In this document: positions 26,934 to 36,000 of the stretch, piece after piece
Layout: every line of letters begins with the position of its first letter
Position numbering within the stretch: the stretch's first letter is position 1
Assembly: GCA_019057775.1 (NCBI GenBank)
Contig: JAHLWT010000062.1
Location: 1-48,159, forward strand
Direction of reading: 5' to 3'
DNA from: Promethearchaeota archaeon
GTDB lineage: Archaea; Asgardarchaeota; Lokiarchaeia; Sigynarchaeales; SOKP01
DNA length: 48,159 bases
Program-made: the position numbers and the translations under genes
Notes under the pieces: generated by a model
What the model was told of the DNA's origin: nothing
Database searches by the model: none
Seen by the model: the letters and a program-made list of their open reading frames with translations, nothing else

Positions 26934-28110
26934 AGAGCTATTAAACCTTGTTTTTGAATTGAACGCAAAATGTCTTGCAAAATTAGAAGATTTAGACGAA
27001 GAGACTAAAAAGAGAAATAACGATGAATACATCATCATGAGAAATTATGTCCAGAAAAAGGATTTTTATACAAAAGAGTTGGCAAAAGCTACAAATATAC
27101 CACGAGAAGTCGTTCTTGATATGGTACAGAGTTTAGGGTTTATCCGTTTTAAGAATAGACGATTATATGTCCAGAGTAAATATTTGGATTGGACTCGATT
27201 GTTCGTCAACGATGTTATAATTTTCTTTAACTATCCAATGAATAAAAAAATAAACCGTAGTATCGATATTGTTAATTCATTTATGAAAGAGAGAAACCAA
27301 ACCAAAAATTATAAGATTATACTATTAAATGTTTTTGAGTCGGAAGAACTTTTATTATTCCCGATGGAAGTTCTAAACGAAATGAAGGTAATACTTAAAA
27401 ACGCAAGTTGGGGGATTTGCATGTATTACTTTAAAGAATTATACGAGATCTATCTTAAAAACTACCCCGAACTTAAAAAACAAAGTGTACAAACAGACGA
27501 TATGGTTCTATCTGGATCAGATGAAACTGATTCTGAATCTGAAGAGGAATTTGATGATGATATTGAGCAACTTGAGACCGAAATCTCTATTAATCAAAAG
27601 GATTTGATTGAGCAAAATCAGAAACTAAACGAAGCCCTTAGCGAATCTAGGGCGGTGTGTGATTTTCTTACCATGCAATACGACGATCTCATGGTATCGA
27701 TGAATAACTTGAAAAAGGTTTCGAGCGATCAACATTTTAGAAAAGTGTTTCTGGCGTTTAATTCTATTGAAAATAACAAGGTATTGGACGCGTTCTTTAT
27801 CGCCAAATCCACTTTGGATACTTTAAAAAGTTCGGGTTGGGAAACCTCTCCACCGGAACTTAAATCGATATTATATCTTTTTGATCTTTTCGCAGAGTTC
27901 TTTAGTAGACAAAACCTTACCACAAATTATAAGTTAGGAGAAGAGGTATCAATAACCTTAGATAACGTTGCTAATTTTGAATATAAGGGTCAAGAATTAA
28001 AAAAAGGGATGAAAGTACTAGCAAGAGTGCGTTCCCCAGCTTGGTATTATAAAGGAAGCTTAATAACAAAAGCGAGCGTTTTAGAAATTAAAGGAGGAGG
28101 GAAAGAATAA
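26917..28110 (+). CDS. Winged-helix/coiled-coil protein, possible GrpE-like cochaperone
   Basis: I do not recognise this 397-residue protein with certainty. The N-terminal ~80 residues contain a helix-turn-helix-like segment (FYTKELAKATNIPREVVLDM). An acidic linker (DETDSESEEEFDDDIEQLE) sits near residue 205, followed by a long helical/coiled-coil stretch (about 210-330). The last ~60 residues form a small beta-like domain ending KGSLITKASVLEIKGGGKE. Long coiled coil, helical bundle, then small beta domain is the layout of GrpE, the nucleotide-exchange factor of Hsp70, and the gene sits one base before an Hsp70 gene; the GrpE idea is therefore inference from layout and context. The GTG at 26917 gives a 17-base overlap with the previous gene. 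The TTG at 26926 has a better placed Shine-Dalgarno (AGGTG) and may be the true start. Confidence 0.6.
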   Translation: MNYLSEELLNLVFELNAKCLAKLEDLDEETKKRNNDEYIIMRNYVQKKDFYTKELAKATNIPREVVLDMVQSLGFIRFKNRRLYVQSKYLDWTRLFVNDVIIFFNYPMNKKINRSIDIVNSFMKERNQTKNYKIILLNVFESEELLLFPMEVLNEMKVILKNASWGICMYYFKELYEIYLKNYPELKKQSVQTDDMVLSGSDETDSESEEEFDDDIEQLETEISINQKDLIEQNQKLNEALSESRAVCDFLTMQYDDLMVSMNNLKKVSSDQHFRKVFLAFNSIENNKVLDAFFIAKSTLDTLKSSGWETSPPELKSILYLFDLFAEFFSRQNLTTNYKLGEEVSITLDNVANFEYKGQELKKGMKVLARVRSPAWYYKGSLITKASVLEIKGGGKE

Positions 28111-28111
28111 A

Positions 28112-30832
28112 ATGGCTGATACGACAAGAGAGTTTTATTTAGGAATCGACTTAGGTACCACAAATTCCTCCATAGCATGGGGAAACGTTGGAAAAAACGG
28201 AATTTTTAAACCAAGGATGGTAGACATGCAATTGCCAATGGCAGACGGTTCTTGGGAAACGAAACAACTCTTACCTTCGTTTTTTTATTTACCGAAAGAT
28301 CAAAACGATCCTGAAGTTGGGTATAAAGCCAAACAAATGTTAAAAACGCAACCAGGAAGAGTAATTAGATCAATCAAAACTAAAATGGGACAAGATTGGA
28401 AAAAAACGATAGACGGGAAAGATTTTACTCCTATAGATATTTCTGCTAATATTTTGAAACAATTGCTTTTTGGAATAAAAAAAACTTTTCGAATCCCTAT
28501 AAACGATATTGTTGTTACGGTACCAGCGTCTTTTGATAGTGAAATGAGAAGCGCTACGTTAGAAGCCGCGAGGAAAGCGGGAATTAAGGTTAAGAACAAC
28601 AACGGTAATCCCCGTAATATATTACTGGACGAACCAAGGGCGTGTCTCTACGATTTTGTTAATCGGCAAAAACAAGGAGAAATCCCCGACCATATAATAG
28701 ATTTTTCAACAAAGAAACGCATTTTAGTTTATGATTTGGGTGGAGGGACCTTAGATGTATCTTTACACGATGTTAATTTTAAATCCCCGGAAGATTCCTT
28801 AGTAAATATTGAAGATATCGCTATATCAAGGTACACTGACATCGGAGGAGATAATTTTGACGAAAAACTTACGGATTATTTGTTTCAGAGATATTGTAAA
28901 GAAAATAAGTTAAAGCTGCAAGACTACTCAGATATTGAAATCGAATACGCTAAGGCATCTCTTTTTTATTACGAGGAGTCTTTTAAACGAATGATTACTA
29001 ACGACGCCTTACGAAGGGAAGAGATGTTTGAAGATTACGAGCCAGAAGATGTGCACCAATCAATAATGGCGGGCTATTTGTTAGAACAACATCCCTTAAG
29101 CATTGAATTATCTTTAAAAGAATACGAGGAGATTATGGCTGAATTTTTAGCAAAAGACGTTAAATATCCCACTTTATTGAATATTGGAGAACGAATTGGA
29201 GAAAGAAACTTAATTTCACCCATATTAGACGTGTTAAACAAAGCGTTCAAAAAATTAAACGAGATTGTGAAACCTGATTTAATATTACTCTCGGGAGGGA
29301 TGACGAAATTGCCTATGGTTCGCAAACGATTGTCCGTTTTTTTTGGTATAGAACCTCAAACCATCCCCGATCCAGATAAAGCAGTCTCTCGCGGAGCTGC
29401 AATTTACCATTATTACCTACATCAAGGTTATCGACCTACTGCGATATTAGCCGAATCCATCTACCTTGAGATGAGAGGTCATAAAAAACTGAAACTTGTC
29501 CCCTCAGGTGTTCCTTTACCTTACGAAGAAGAATTTGATTTTAATACAGAAGGCACGACTAAAGACATAGCTATTCCACTATATCGAACAGGTTCATCAC
29601 TTCCATTTGCCAGACGAAGATTTAGTCTCTCTAAACTATATCCTCCTAAAACAAAAATAAAAGCTAAAATAAACGTCGATTTACTTAAAGTGATGAAATT
29701 TCAGGCGTGGGTAGAAGAACTTCCCTCAGACAAAATTACTATTACAATTGACTTCAACAGAGACACAAAGCAGAAAAAAACAGGCGTTAAAGTGAAGCAG
29801 CATATAGAACCTTCCGTGGTAGAAAAAATTGAAAAATCACGACAGATCATAAAAGAAAAAGAAGGCGGTTCTCGAAAAGTGCAATATAATGAACTTACAG
29901 AGTTTTTCAATTCGATTCCTTATACTGGTAAACCAAATTATGCTAAACTTACTGAGAATGAAATTGTTAATTCGAGGAATATTGATCAGGTTGTCAGAGA
30001 GCTGCTTAATATACAGAAAAAAACACACCATAAAATAAGGGAAAAAATTATATTACTACTTGGAGATATTGTTTCAGAACCACGAATCCACGTAAATTAT
30101 CCTAACATTATCAGTAGGGTTACCAAAAACATGGTACGCTACGTGGGCATGATACAAAATTTGGATAATCCAAACCCTAAAGAAATAAATATTGCCGTAA
30201 GATACGCTATTGAAACGATAGGAAAAACAAAAACTATAGACTTACAAAGAAATGTTATTGCTTCCTTAATTATTTGGGTAAACGAACCGATATTTCATAA
30301 AATAAGAAGTGCGATACTCACTAGCATGGGAAAAATGCCACCTGATAACGAAATATTGGCTTTTCTGGTAGAATTTACATCAAAACCCCAGAAAAAGAAC
30401 ACTCTTATTCCTTCTTTATGGGCGTTAGGAAAGCAAGGATCAAGAGATTTAGCAAATCCAATCATTATCGACTATATGGGGAATGTGCACGAAACCATCT
30501 TACAAAAAATGGATTCTACCGTAGATTTCGAGATCATCCAATATATTTCCTACACACTGCTTGAAATATGCAAAATAAATCCAAATCATCCAGAAAATTG
30601 CGTTAGCATTGATGCTCGAACTGAAGTAATACAAAGAATGGAAAGGAAGCTAATTGATCTCGAAAAACCCTTTAAGAAAAAGAAATTCAGCCCTCTTGAC
30701 CAGAAATTAAAAGACTGGGGCCGTTTTTTATCAACTCAGAAGTGGATTAATTTAACAATTCAAGCGTTAAAAGGGCTAGAGTTTTCAGACGAAGATATGG
30801 AACTGTTAGACGGATTTAGAAGAAATAGATAA
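28112..30832 (+). CDS. Hsp70-family chaperone with HEAT-like C-terminal extension
   Basis: A 906-residue protein. Residues 1-430 are an actin-fold Hsp70 ATPase: phosphate-1 motif YLGIDLGTTNSS (9-20), phosphate-2 LVYDLGGGTLDVS (about 206-218), connect region and adenosine motif LLSGGMTKLPMVRKRL (about 391-406). A divergent beta-sandwich substrate domain seems to follow (about 440-560). The rest, about 300 residues, is alpha-helical with HEAT-like hairpins (IREKIILLLGDIVSEP, IRSAILTSMGKMP, LIPSLWALGKQGS) in place of the usual short helical lid. A very strong Shine-Dalgarno (AGGAGGAGGG, about 28092-28101) precedes the ATG, one base after the previous stop. The context argues for a specialised Hsp70 acting on the Cas4-HerA or beta-CASP partner rather than a housekeeping DnaK: no dnaJ is present. 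Confidence 0.88.
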   Translation: MADTTREFYLGIDLGTTNSSIAWGNVGKNGIFKPRMVDMQLPMADGSWETKQLLPSFFYLPKDQNDPEVGYKAKQMLKTQPGRVIRSIKTKMGQDWKKTIDGKDFTPIDISANILKQLLFGIKKTFRIPINDIVVTVPASFDSEMRSATLEAARKAGIKVKNNNGNPRNILLDEPRACLYDFVNRQKQGEIPDHIIDFSTKKRILVYDLGGGTLDVSLHDVNFKSPEDSLVNIEDIAISRYTDIGGDNFDEKLTDYLFQRYCKENKLKLQDYSDIEIEYAKASLFYYEESFKRMITNDALRREEMFEDYEPEDVHQSIMAGYLLEQHPLSIELSLKEYEEIMAEFLAKDVKYPTLLNIGERIGERNLISPILDVLNKAFKKLNEIVKPDLILLSGGMTKLPMVRKRLSVFFGIEPQTIPDPDKAVSRGAAIYHYYLHQGYRPTAILAESIYLEMRGHKKLKLVPSGVPLPYEEEFDFNTEGTTKDIAIPLYRTGSSLPFARRRFSLSKLYPPKTKIKAKINVDLLKVMKFQAWVEELPSDKITITIDFNRDTKQKKTGVKVKQHIEPSVVEKIEKSRQIIKEKEGGSRKVQYNELTEFFNSIPYTGKPNYAKLTENEIVNSRNIDQVVRELLNIQKKTHHKIREKIILLLGDIVSEPRIHVNYPNIISRVTKNMVRYVGMIQNLDNPNPKEINIAVRYAIETIGKTKTIDLQRNVIASLIIWVNEPIFHKIRSAILTSMGKMPPDNEILAFLVEFTSKPQKKNTLIPSLWALGKQGSRDLANPIIIDYMGNVHETILQKMDSTVDFEIIQYISYTLLEICKINPNHPENCVSIDARTEVIQRMERKLIDLEKPFKKKKFSPLDQKLKDWGRFLSTQKWINLTIQALKGLEFSDEDMELLDGFRRNR

Positions 30833-30972
30833 CAAGAGATATGTCTACAAAAGAATCTTTAAACGATAAATCCATATTGTGTTATGGGGGCAATAAGATA
30901 AGAATATTGATTGTACTTTTTATACATTAAGCAAAACTAGAAAAAACTAAATTCTAATAAATCAAATAAAAT

Positions 30973-31053
30973 GTAATCGAAGAAGCTCCACGAGTAATAG
31001 GAAGAAAAGTATTGGAAAAAATAGATAATGTCTTTGGAAAAATCGCACGGGAA
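30973..31053 (+). pseudogene. Internal herA fragment
   Basis: These 81 bases match codons about 396-422 of the intact herA (18847-18927) with about five mismatches: the Walker B region [10 protein letters not shown] through IDNVFGKIARE. There is no start or herA flank; the segment runs straight into a piece of rad50 at about 31054. The missing part would be the end of herA, all of mre11 and most of rad50, so this looks like an internal deletion of a second herA-mre11-rad50 copy. Confidence 0.88.
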
Positions 31054-31055
31054 GT

Positions 31056-31364
31056 GATTCTCCTTTTCGGGATCTATCAGGAGGAGAAAAGAGTGCGATA
31101 TCTCTAGCTTATAGACTAGGATTAACTAAAATTATTAATGAACGGTATCAAGATGTGAAAACGAAAGATTTACTGATTCTAGACGAACCTACAGATGGTT
31201 TTAGTCAGCAACAAGTTAACCGAATGCAGGAAATATTCGATACGCTCAATACTGCTCAGATGATTATCATTTCTCATGAAAGATCGTTGGACTCCTTTAT
31301 AACGGACATTTTTACCTTCAAGAAAGGAAATCATCAAACAAAAGTGGTTAAGGAAACAGTCTAA
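31056..31364 (+). pseudogene. 3' fragment of a second rad50 copy (direct repeat copy 2)
   Basis: This stretch encodes the last 102 residues of Rad50, from DSPFRDLSGGEKS to the stop, with the signature, Walker B (LLILDEPTDGF) and H-loop intact but no Walker A, coiled coil or hook. Against 22358-22666 about 27 of 309 bases differ and nearly all changes are synonymous, so the parent copy was under selection when the two diverged. An in-frame ATG at 31155 could start a 69-residue peptide, but nothing supports its use. Confidence 0.9.
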
Positions 31365-31426
31365 TATAAAATAATATAAATAAAATATAGAAAAAGGTAA
31401 CTAAAAGCTTTAGGAGTGTAGATAGA

Positions 31427-31639
31427 ATGGTAACGAAAAAACTGTTATATAAGGCAGAATATGATGGTATAAATTCAAAAGAGGATCTTCCAGATCTAAC
31501 TGTAGAAGATATTCGCTATATTTTAATGAAGATCGATAAAGGAATAACACATAATGAACATAGTCTATCATGTCGTCATGAACACGAAATAAAGAGTTTC
31601 CCACTTAATTTCCGAGGGATTTTAGAAGAAACGAGATAA
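31427..31639 (+). pseudogene. 5' part of a TPR-repeat gene, ended by a nonsense codon
   Basis: Seventy codons from ATG 31427 behind a good Shine-Dalgarno (AGGAGTG). The frame ends at TAA 31637-31639 but continues without a shift into the next reading frame (31640-32911), and the product aligns with a second copy of the same domain further on: LPLNFRGILEETR-stop-D here against QPINFRNIKEGTRKD there. The stop therefore sits where the sister domain has a lysine codon, a one-base change (AAA to TAA). It looks like a recent point mutation in a gene of about 495 codons. The domain itself (starting VTKKLLYK) is unknown to me. Confidence 0.65.
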
Positions 31640-32911
31640 GATATCTATTTCTCTTATAAAATCAAGACTCCTGAAGTAGATTATCAAACTAGGAAGGTGC
31701 TGTTTCTTAGAATTAATAATGATCGTCAGATGGTTAATATAGTGTCATTTTTCACAAAACCAAAAAATAGTACTTCTGAACATCGAATATACCAAATAGG
31801 TCCAAAAACATCAGATTCAATGGAAATGATTAATTCATTTATCTCCGAAAGAATCAAACCAGAAACAGAGGGTTTTTCTGAAGAAGAATTAGTGATTTTT
31901 TATGAAAAATTGAAGAATAGTAAAGAGTTTTCTACTTTCAGTGATACAATAAAACTTCATATATTGTTTAATTTGATAAGATCAGATGAAAATGGTGTAA
32001 TAAATAGTAAATATGAAGAAATTAATGAAGAATATTTAGAAATACGTAATAGAATAAGAGAAGACTATGAAAAAGAAGAGGTTACTGATAGTTTACAAGG
32101 TATTAAAGATTCGGAATTATCATCAAATTTGGATCAAAAAATAAAACCCTCTAAAACAACAATATCAGTTACTAAATCGTTATTATATAAAACGACAGTA
32201 TCAGTTACTAAATCGTTATTATACAAATTTACCCCTGAACAAATTGGTGAGATATTAATTAATATACAAATGATTCCGCATTTCCTTGATTATGAAGAGA
32301 AAACGCAACCAATTAATTTTAGAAATATTAAAGAAGGAACAAGGAAAGATCTTTCGTTTCATTATGCTCATATGGTCCCTATTTTTGGAGATACTCCTGA
32401 TGCACAGGGATTTGCTCAAATTATCGGACAAGAAATAAAAAGTCGCATTATTAAAGTTGATATTATTTCTTTTCTAACAAATATAAAGAACGGAGCAACT
32501 AAGCTTCGTATCTATCAAATAGGGCGAAGATATGGAGCTGATGATTTAACTGTTGATGACTTATATGGTTTAGGGGAGTTAAATTATGACGCGGAACTTT
32601 ATGATGAAGCAATAAAACTATTCAAGAGAGGTTTAGAGATTAAACAAGATGATCCAGATATCCTAGCCCTTTTAGGATTATGTTATGTATGTAAAGATGA
32701 ATTTACCGAAGCTGTACGGTTATACAAAAAAGCACTGGAAATTGATTCTGAAGATGCTATTACTTGGGATAATTTAGGAATAGCTTATGAATATTTAAAA
32801 GATTTAGAAAATGCTAGGAAGGCATATCAAAAGGCTTTTGAATTAGAACCTGAAGATAATGAAATTAAAGAACATTTTGAACAGATCGACAATAGATTTA
32901 ATCAACATTGA
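31640..32911 (+). CDS. 3' part of broken gene: duplicated unknown domain + TPR repeats
   Basis: The remainder of the gene begun at 31427. It could restart at GTG 31697, giving 404 residues, with a weak Shine-Dalgarno-like AGGAAGG just ahead. It holds the end of domain copy 1 (VNIVSFFTKPKNSTSEHRIYQIG), a linker, and a full copy 2 (SLLYKFTPEQIGEILINIQM ... VDIISFLTNIKNGATKLRIYQIG). The last ~110 residues are three TPR units (YGLGELNYDAELYDEAIKLF, LGLCYVCKDEFTEAVRLYKK, LGIAYEYLKDLENARKAYQK). TPRs bind proteins; nothing enzymatic is seen. It lies just after the herA/rad50 relic and before the restriction enzyme gene, without obvious coupling to either. Confidence 0.6.
   Translation, partial: DIYFSYKIKTPEVDYQTRKVLFLRINNDRQMVNIVSFFTKPKNSTSEHRIYQIGPKTSDSMEMINSFISERIKPETEGFSEEELVIFYEKLKNSKEFSTFSDTIKLHILFNLIRSDENGVINSKYEEINEEYLEIRNRIREDYEKEEVTDSLQGIKDSELSSNLDQKIKPSKTTISVTKSLLYKTTVSVTKSLLYKFTPEQIGEILINIQMIPHFLDYEEKTQPINFRNIKEGTRKDLSFHYAHMVPIFGDTPDAQGFAQIIGQEIKSRIIKVDIISFLTNIKNGATKLRIYQIGRRYGADDLTVDDLYGLGELNYDAELYDEAIKLFKRGLEIKQDDPDILALLGLCYVCKDEFTEAVRLYKKALEIDSEDAITWDNLGIAYEYLKDLENARKAYQKAFELEPEDNEIKEHFEQIDNRFNQH
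32156..32227 (+). repeat. 36-bp tandem duplication inside the TPR gene
   Basis: Two adjacent 36-base units (32156-32191 and 32192-32227) differ at three positions and encode TTISVTKSLLYK and TTVSVTKSLLYK. The frame is kept. The unit marks the start of domain copy 2 and resembles the gene's own N-terminus (VTKKLLYK), so it probably arose by slippage or unequal recombination. Confidence 0.9.
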
Positions 32912-32975
32912 ACGAAAAGAAGGATTCGATTTTGTTTCCTCGATAATGGGCAACCGTTTATTTGGACAGCTTAGT

Positions 32976-32988
32976 GAAAATATATAAG
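32976..32988 (+). promoter_or_regulatory. TATA/BRE-like promoter of the type IIG gene
   Basis: GAAAATATATAAG has the A-rich BRE followed by a TATA box. It lies about 55 bases before the ATG at 33041, in a 129-base spacer after the TPR gene. Transcription would start near 33010, giving a short leader without a Shine-Dalgarno. Seen by motif only. Confidence 0.45.
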
Positions 32989-33040
32989 AGTAAAGCCCAA
33001 TAGTATATGTTAAAAGACAACTTTAATCTTATTTTGATCA

Positions 33041-36000
33041 ATGGATACTAAAAAAATTCTTGAGGGATTATTATCGCTAATCAATTCTCAATCAAATATT
33101 ATTAACGCTAGCCAGCCCTTCAGGCGTTATGTGAGTAAATGCCAGAGAAAAAACATAAATGATGAAGAGGTTATTGTCCAGCCTTTTATTGGTTCTTTTC
33201 TAAAAATATTGAATTATATTAATCAACATAATCTAAAAATAGAAGAAGTTCAGAAGGGAAATAAACCCGATTTCCACTCTGACAAGTTCATCTTAGAATG
33301 CAAGTCAACAAGATATAAAGATTTTTCCAGTACTTCCGGTAGGGAGGAATCACCTGAAGAACAGCTTAAACGTTATTTAGAGTCACCTGAATTTAAAAGA
33401 GATTTTGGATTTTTATGTACTTTAGAAAAGGTTCACGTCTATAAATTAGTTGATGATCAATTAAAATTAATCGAATCCCTCTCCTTCTCCTTTGTTGATT
33501 TTGTAGAGAATAAACCCACTAATATCGTAAATTTCATTACGAAGTTCTATGTTCAACCCCTTACCATAGAAGAAAAAATCAGAATTATAGCTAATACTCA
33601 GCGAAATGAACTTATTCCCATTCAATCTAAGAGTTTTAACGTTTTTCTAAAAGCATTAATTAGAGAATTATCGCTAGAATTGCAATCAATCTTTATCAGT
33701 TTAGATGATAAGGATGATGATAAGCAGTTAGTTAGAGCAAAAATATGCCAAATTAAAAAACAGATGGATTTAAAATCTACAAGCGACGCAGAGAAAGAAT
33801 ATATCTCCCATACTTCATACATTATCCTTGCAAGAATAATCCTCACAAAATGCTGGGAAGATTTAGAATTAATTGATCCTCCTAACACATATAATGGGGG
33901 GTTTAAAAAGTATATTGAAGAATACCATGAAAAGATCTTTGAAGTATATAAAAGAGCATTAGATAAATCACAAGAGATTTATTTTTTGTTTAATCCTGAT
34001 AATCCCTACCTTTTACTTTCACTTTCAGAAGAATTAATTGTGGATATTTTATTCCAAGTTTGCAAATATGATTTTACTACATTAGATTATGATATATTGG
34101 GTTATATTTATGAAGACTATCTTGATATTGAACATCGTAAAAAGTTTGGTCAATATTATACTCCCCCATACATAGTAAATTTAATTTTAGACCGAATAGG
34201 CTACAAACCTATCCCTAATGAATTATTATCTCCAAGTATTTTGGATCCTGCATCTGGTTCAGGTACATTTCTCCTTAATGCGGTACAACGAGTTTTAAAT
34301 TCCAAGAAGGATGGCCGTGATCACTCTCTTGATTATAAAAATATAATAGAAAACAGTATATTCGGATCTGAATTAATGTTATTCCCTTATTTAATTTCAG
34401 AAATTAATATACTTATTCAATTTTCTCAAGTCCTTAAGAGAGTAATATTAAAAGGAAAGAAGTTAAATGTAGTTCATGTGTTCCCAAACAATTCTTTTAA
34501 TCTAATAGATAAAACCATTACCCATCGATTGTTTAACATACCTGAAGATGATATAAAAGGGGATAAGATAATTGATACAACTATAATTAAAAGAAAAGAA
34601 AGTAAGCTTAAAACTTTACAATATAAAACAGATTTCGATTATGTTGTAGGTAATCCTCCCTATGTCGCAAATGATACGAATCCTGATTTATTTAGAGAAA
34701 TGAGAGAAATATTTACTTTTTGTAATGAAACGTACCATAATAAAATGGATTTATTCTATTGGTTTATTATATTAGGCATTTTAAAGTTAAGACCAGGAGG
34801 AAAATTATCATTTATTACAACAAGATACTGGATTGATAAAGGAGAGAAAACAGGTGTAGAAACATTAAAAGAATATATTCTTAAATATTGTTACATTAGA
34901 GAGATAATCGATCTTAGAAACGTGACAGTATTTGAAAGCGCTACAGGGCAGGAGAATCTAATCTTTATTTTAGAAAGAAAATCAGATACCCCCGACACGA
35001 ATATTAGAATTTTTCGGATTAAAACTCGACCGCTTAAGGATACTTGTACCATGGATTCTTGTGAATTTCAAGTAGGTTATTGTAATAACGATCAAGAATA
35101 TTTAGAATGCCTTTGTTCTCAAGAATCTTCTTGGAATACATTACTCGAAAAAGATTCACATTTATCTCTTGCCAACTATATTTCTGCTTTTTATTCAGCA
35201 AAAAAAACTTATGAATTAATGTATAATAGATCTTGGGATATTTTTTACCCCTCAACAGGCGTAATTAAAGATATCATGGATTCCATTATTAAAAGTTGCA
35301 CACGAATAGTAGAAAGAACAGATGCTTTTGGAAATACATACATGGAGGAGAATGTTATTAATTATATTAGAGATTTTTTTATAATACGTGTCGGAGTCTT
35401 GACTACTATTGATGAAGTTTTTATTTTGACTCCCGATGTTTTAGAGATTCAAAAACACAAATATCTATTGAAGATTGGCACTTCTATTGAGCTCAAAAGG
35501 AGCGAAAAAGAAGAACTTATAAATACTCATGGCGGGGAAATAGACCCTTTAGGGTATGTATGGTTAGAATTGTCAACAGTTGAAAAAGAAAGATTAATGA
35601 ACTTATATAAAACTCCCAGTGTATACCGTCATGGTTTGGATATTTCTAAAGAAGTTGGTAAATTAATTTTTTATGAAGATGACTCACTTTTTTCCAAGTG
35701 TCCTGTCCTGATCTTATATCTTTCTCAATTCAAACCAGAAATTGTAGATAAATTGAGAGGCTATAACGAACTCACTCCATTGCGACCCAATAAGTGGATT
35801 ACCATTAGAAGAAGTGCAAATATTACACTTCCAGATAGAAAATCACGTAATCTTTTTGAATATTATAGAAAAAGACCTAAGATTTTTTATAATTATCGAG
35901 TTGGAAATAACAATATTTTTGGATTTACTAATAAACACATGGTTGCTGCAACAGATATGTATTTTTTTCATAAATTTGGAGCCAAAATTAACACTTACTA

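Larger units (their letters stand above)
30833..31426. other. Gene-free junction holding the herA/rad50 relic
   Basis: Between the Hsp70 stop and the next gene only the fused herA and rad50 fragments are recognisable. The first 140 bases (30833-30972) show nothing I can identify. The last 60 bases are an AT-rich leader ending in a Shine-Dalgarno-like TAGGAGTG (31411-31418) before the ATG at 31427. Confidence 0.6.

Noticed and set aside
31155..31364. Separate 69-residue protein
   Set aside because: It is the tail of a rad50 relic without Walker A or its own translation signals, so it is listed as pseudogene sequence.
31637..31639. Programmed stop-codon readthrough or recoded amino acid
   Set aside because: The codon is TAA, not the TAG or TGA used for pyrrolysine or selenocysteine, and no stem-loop is evident; a point mutation explains it more simply.
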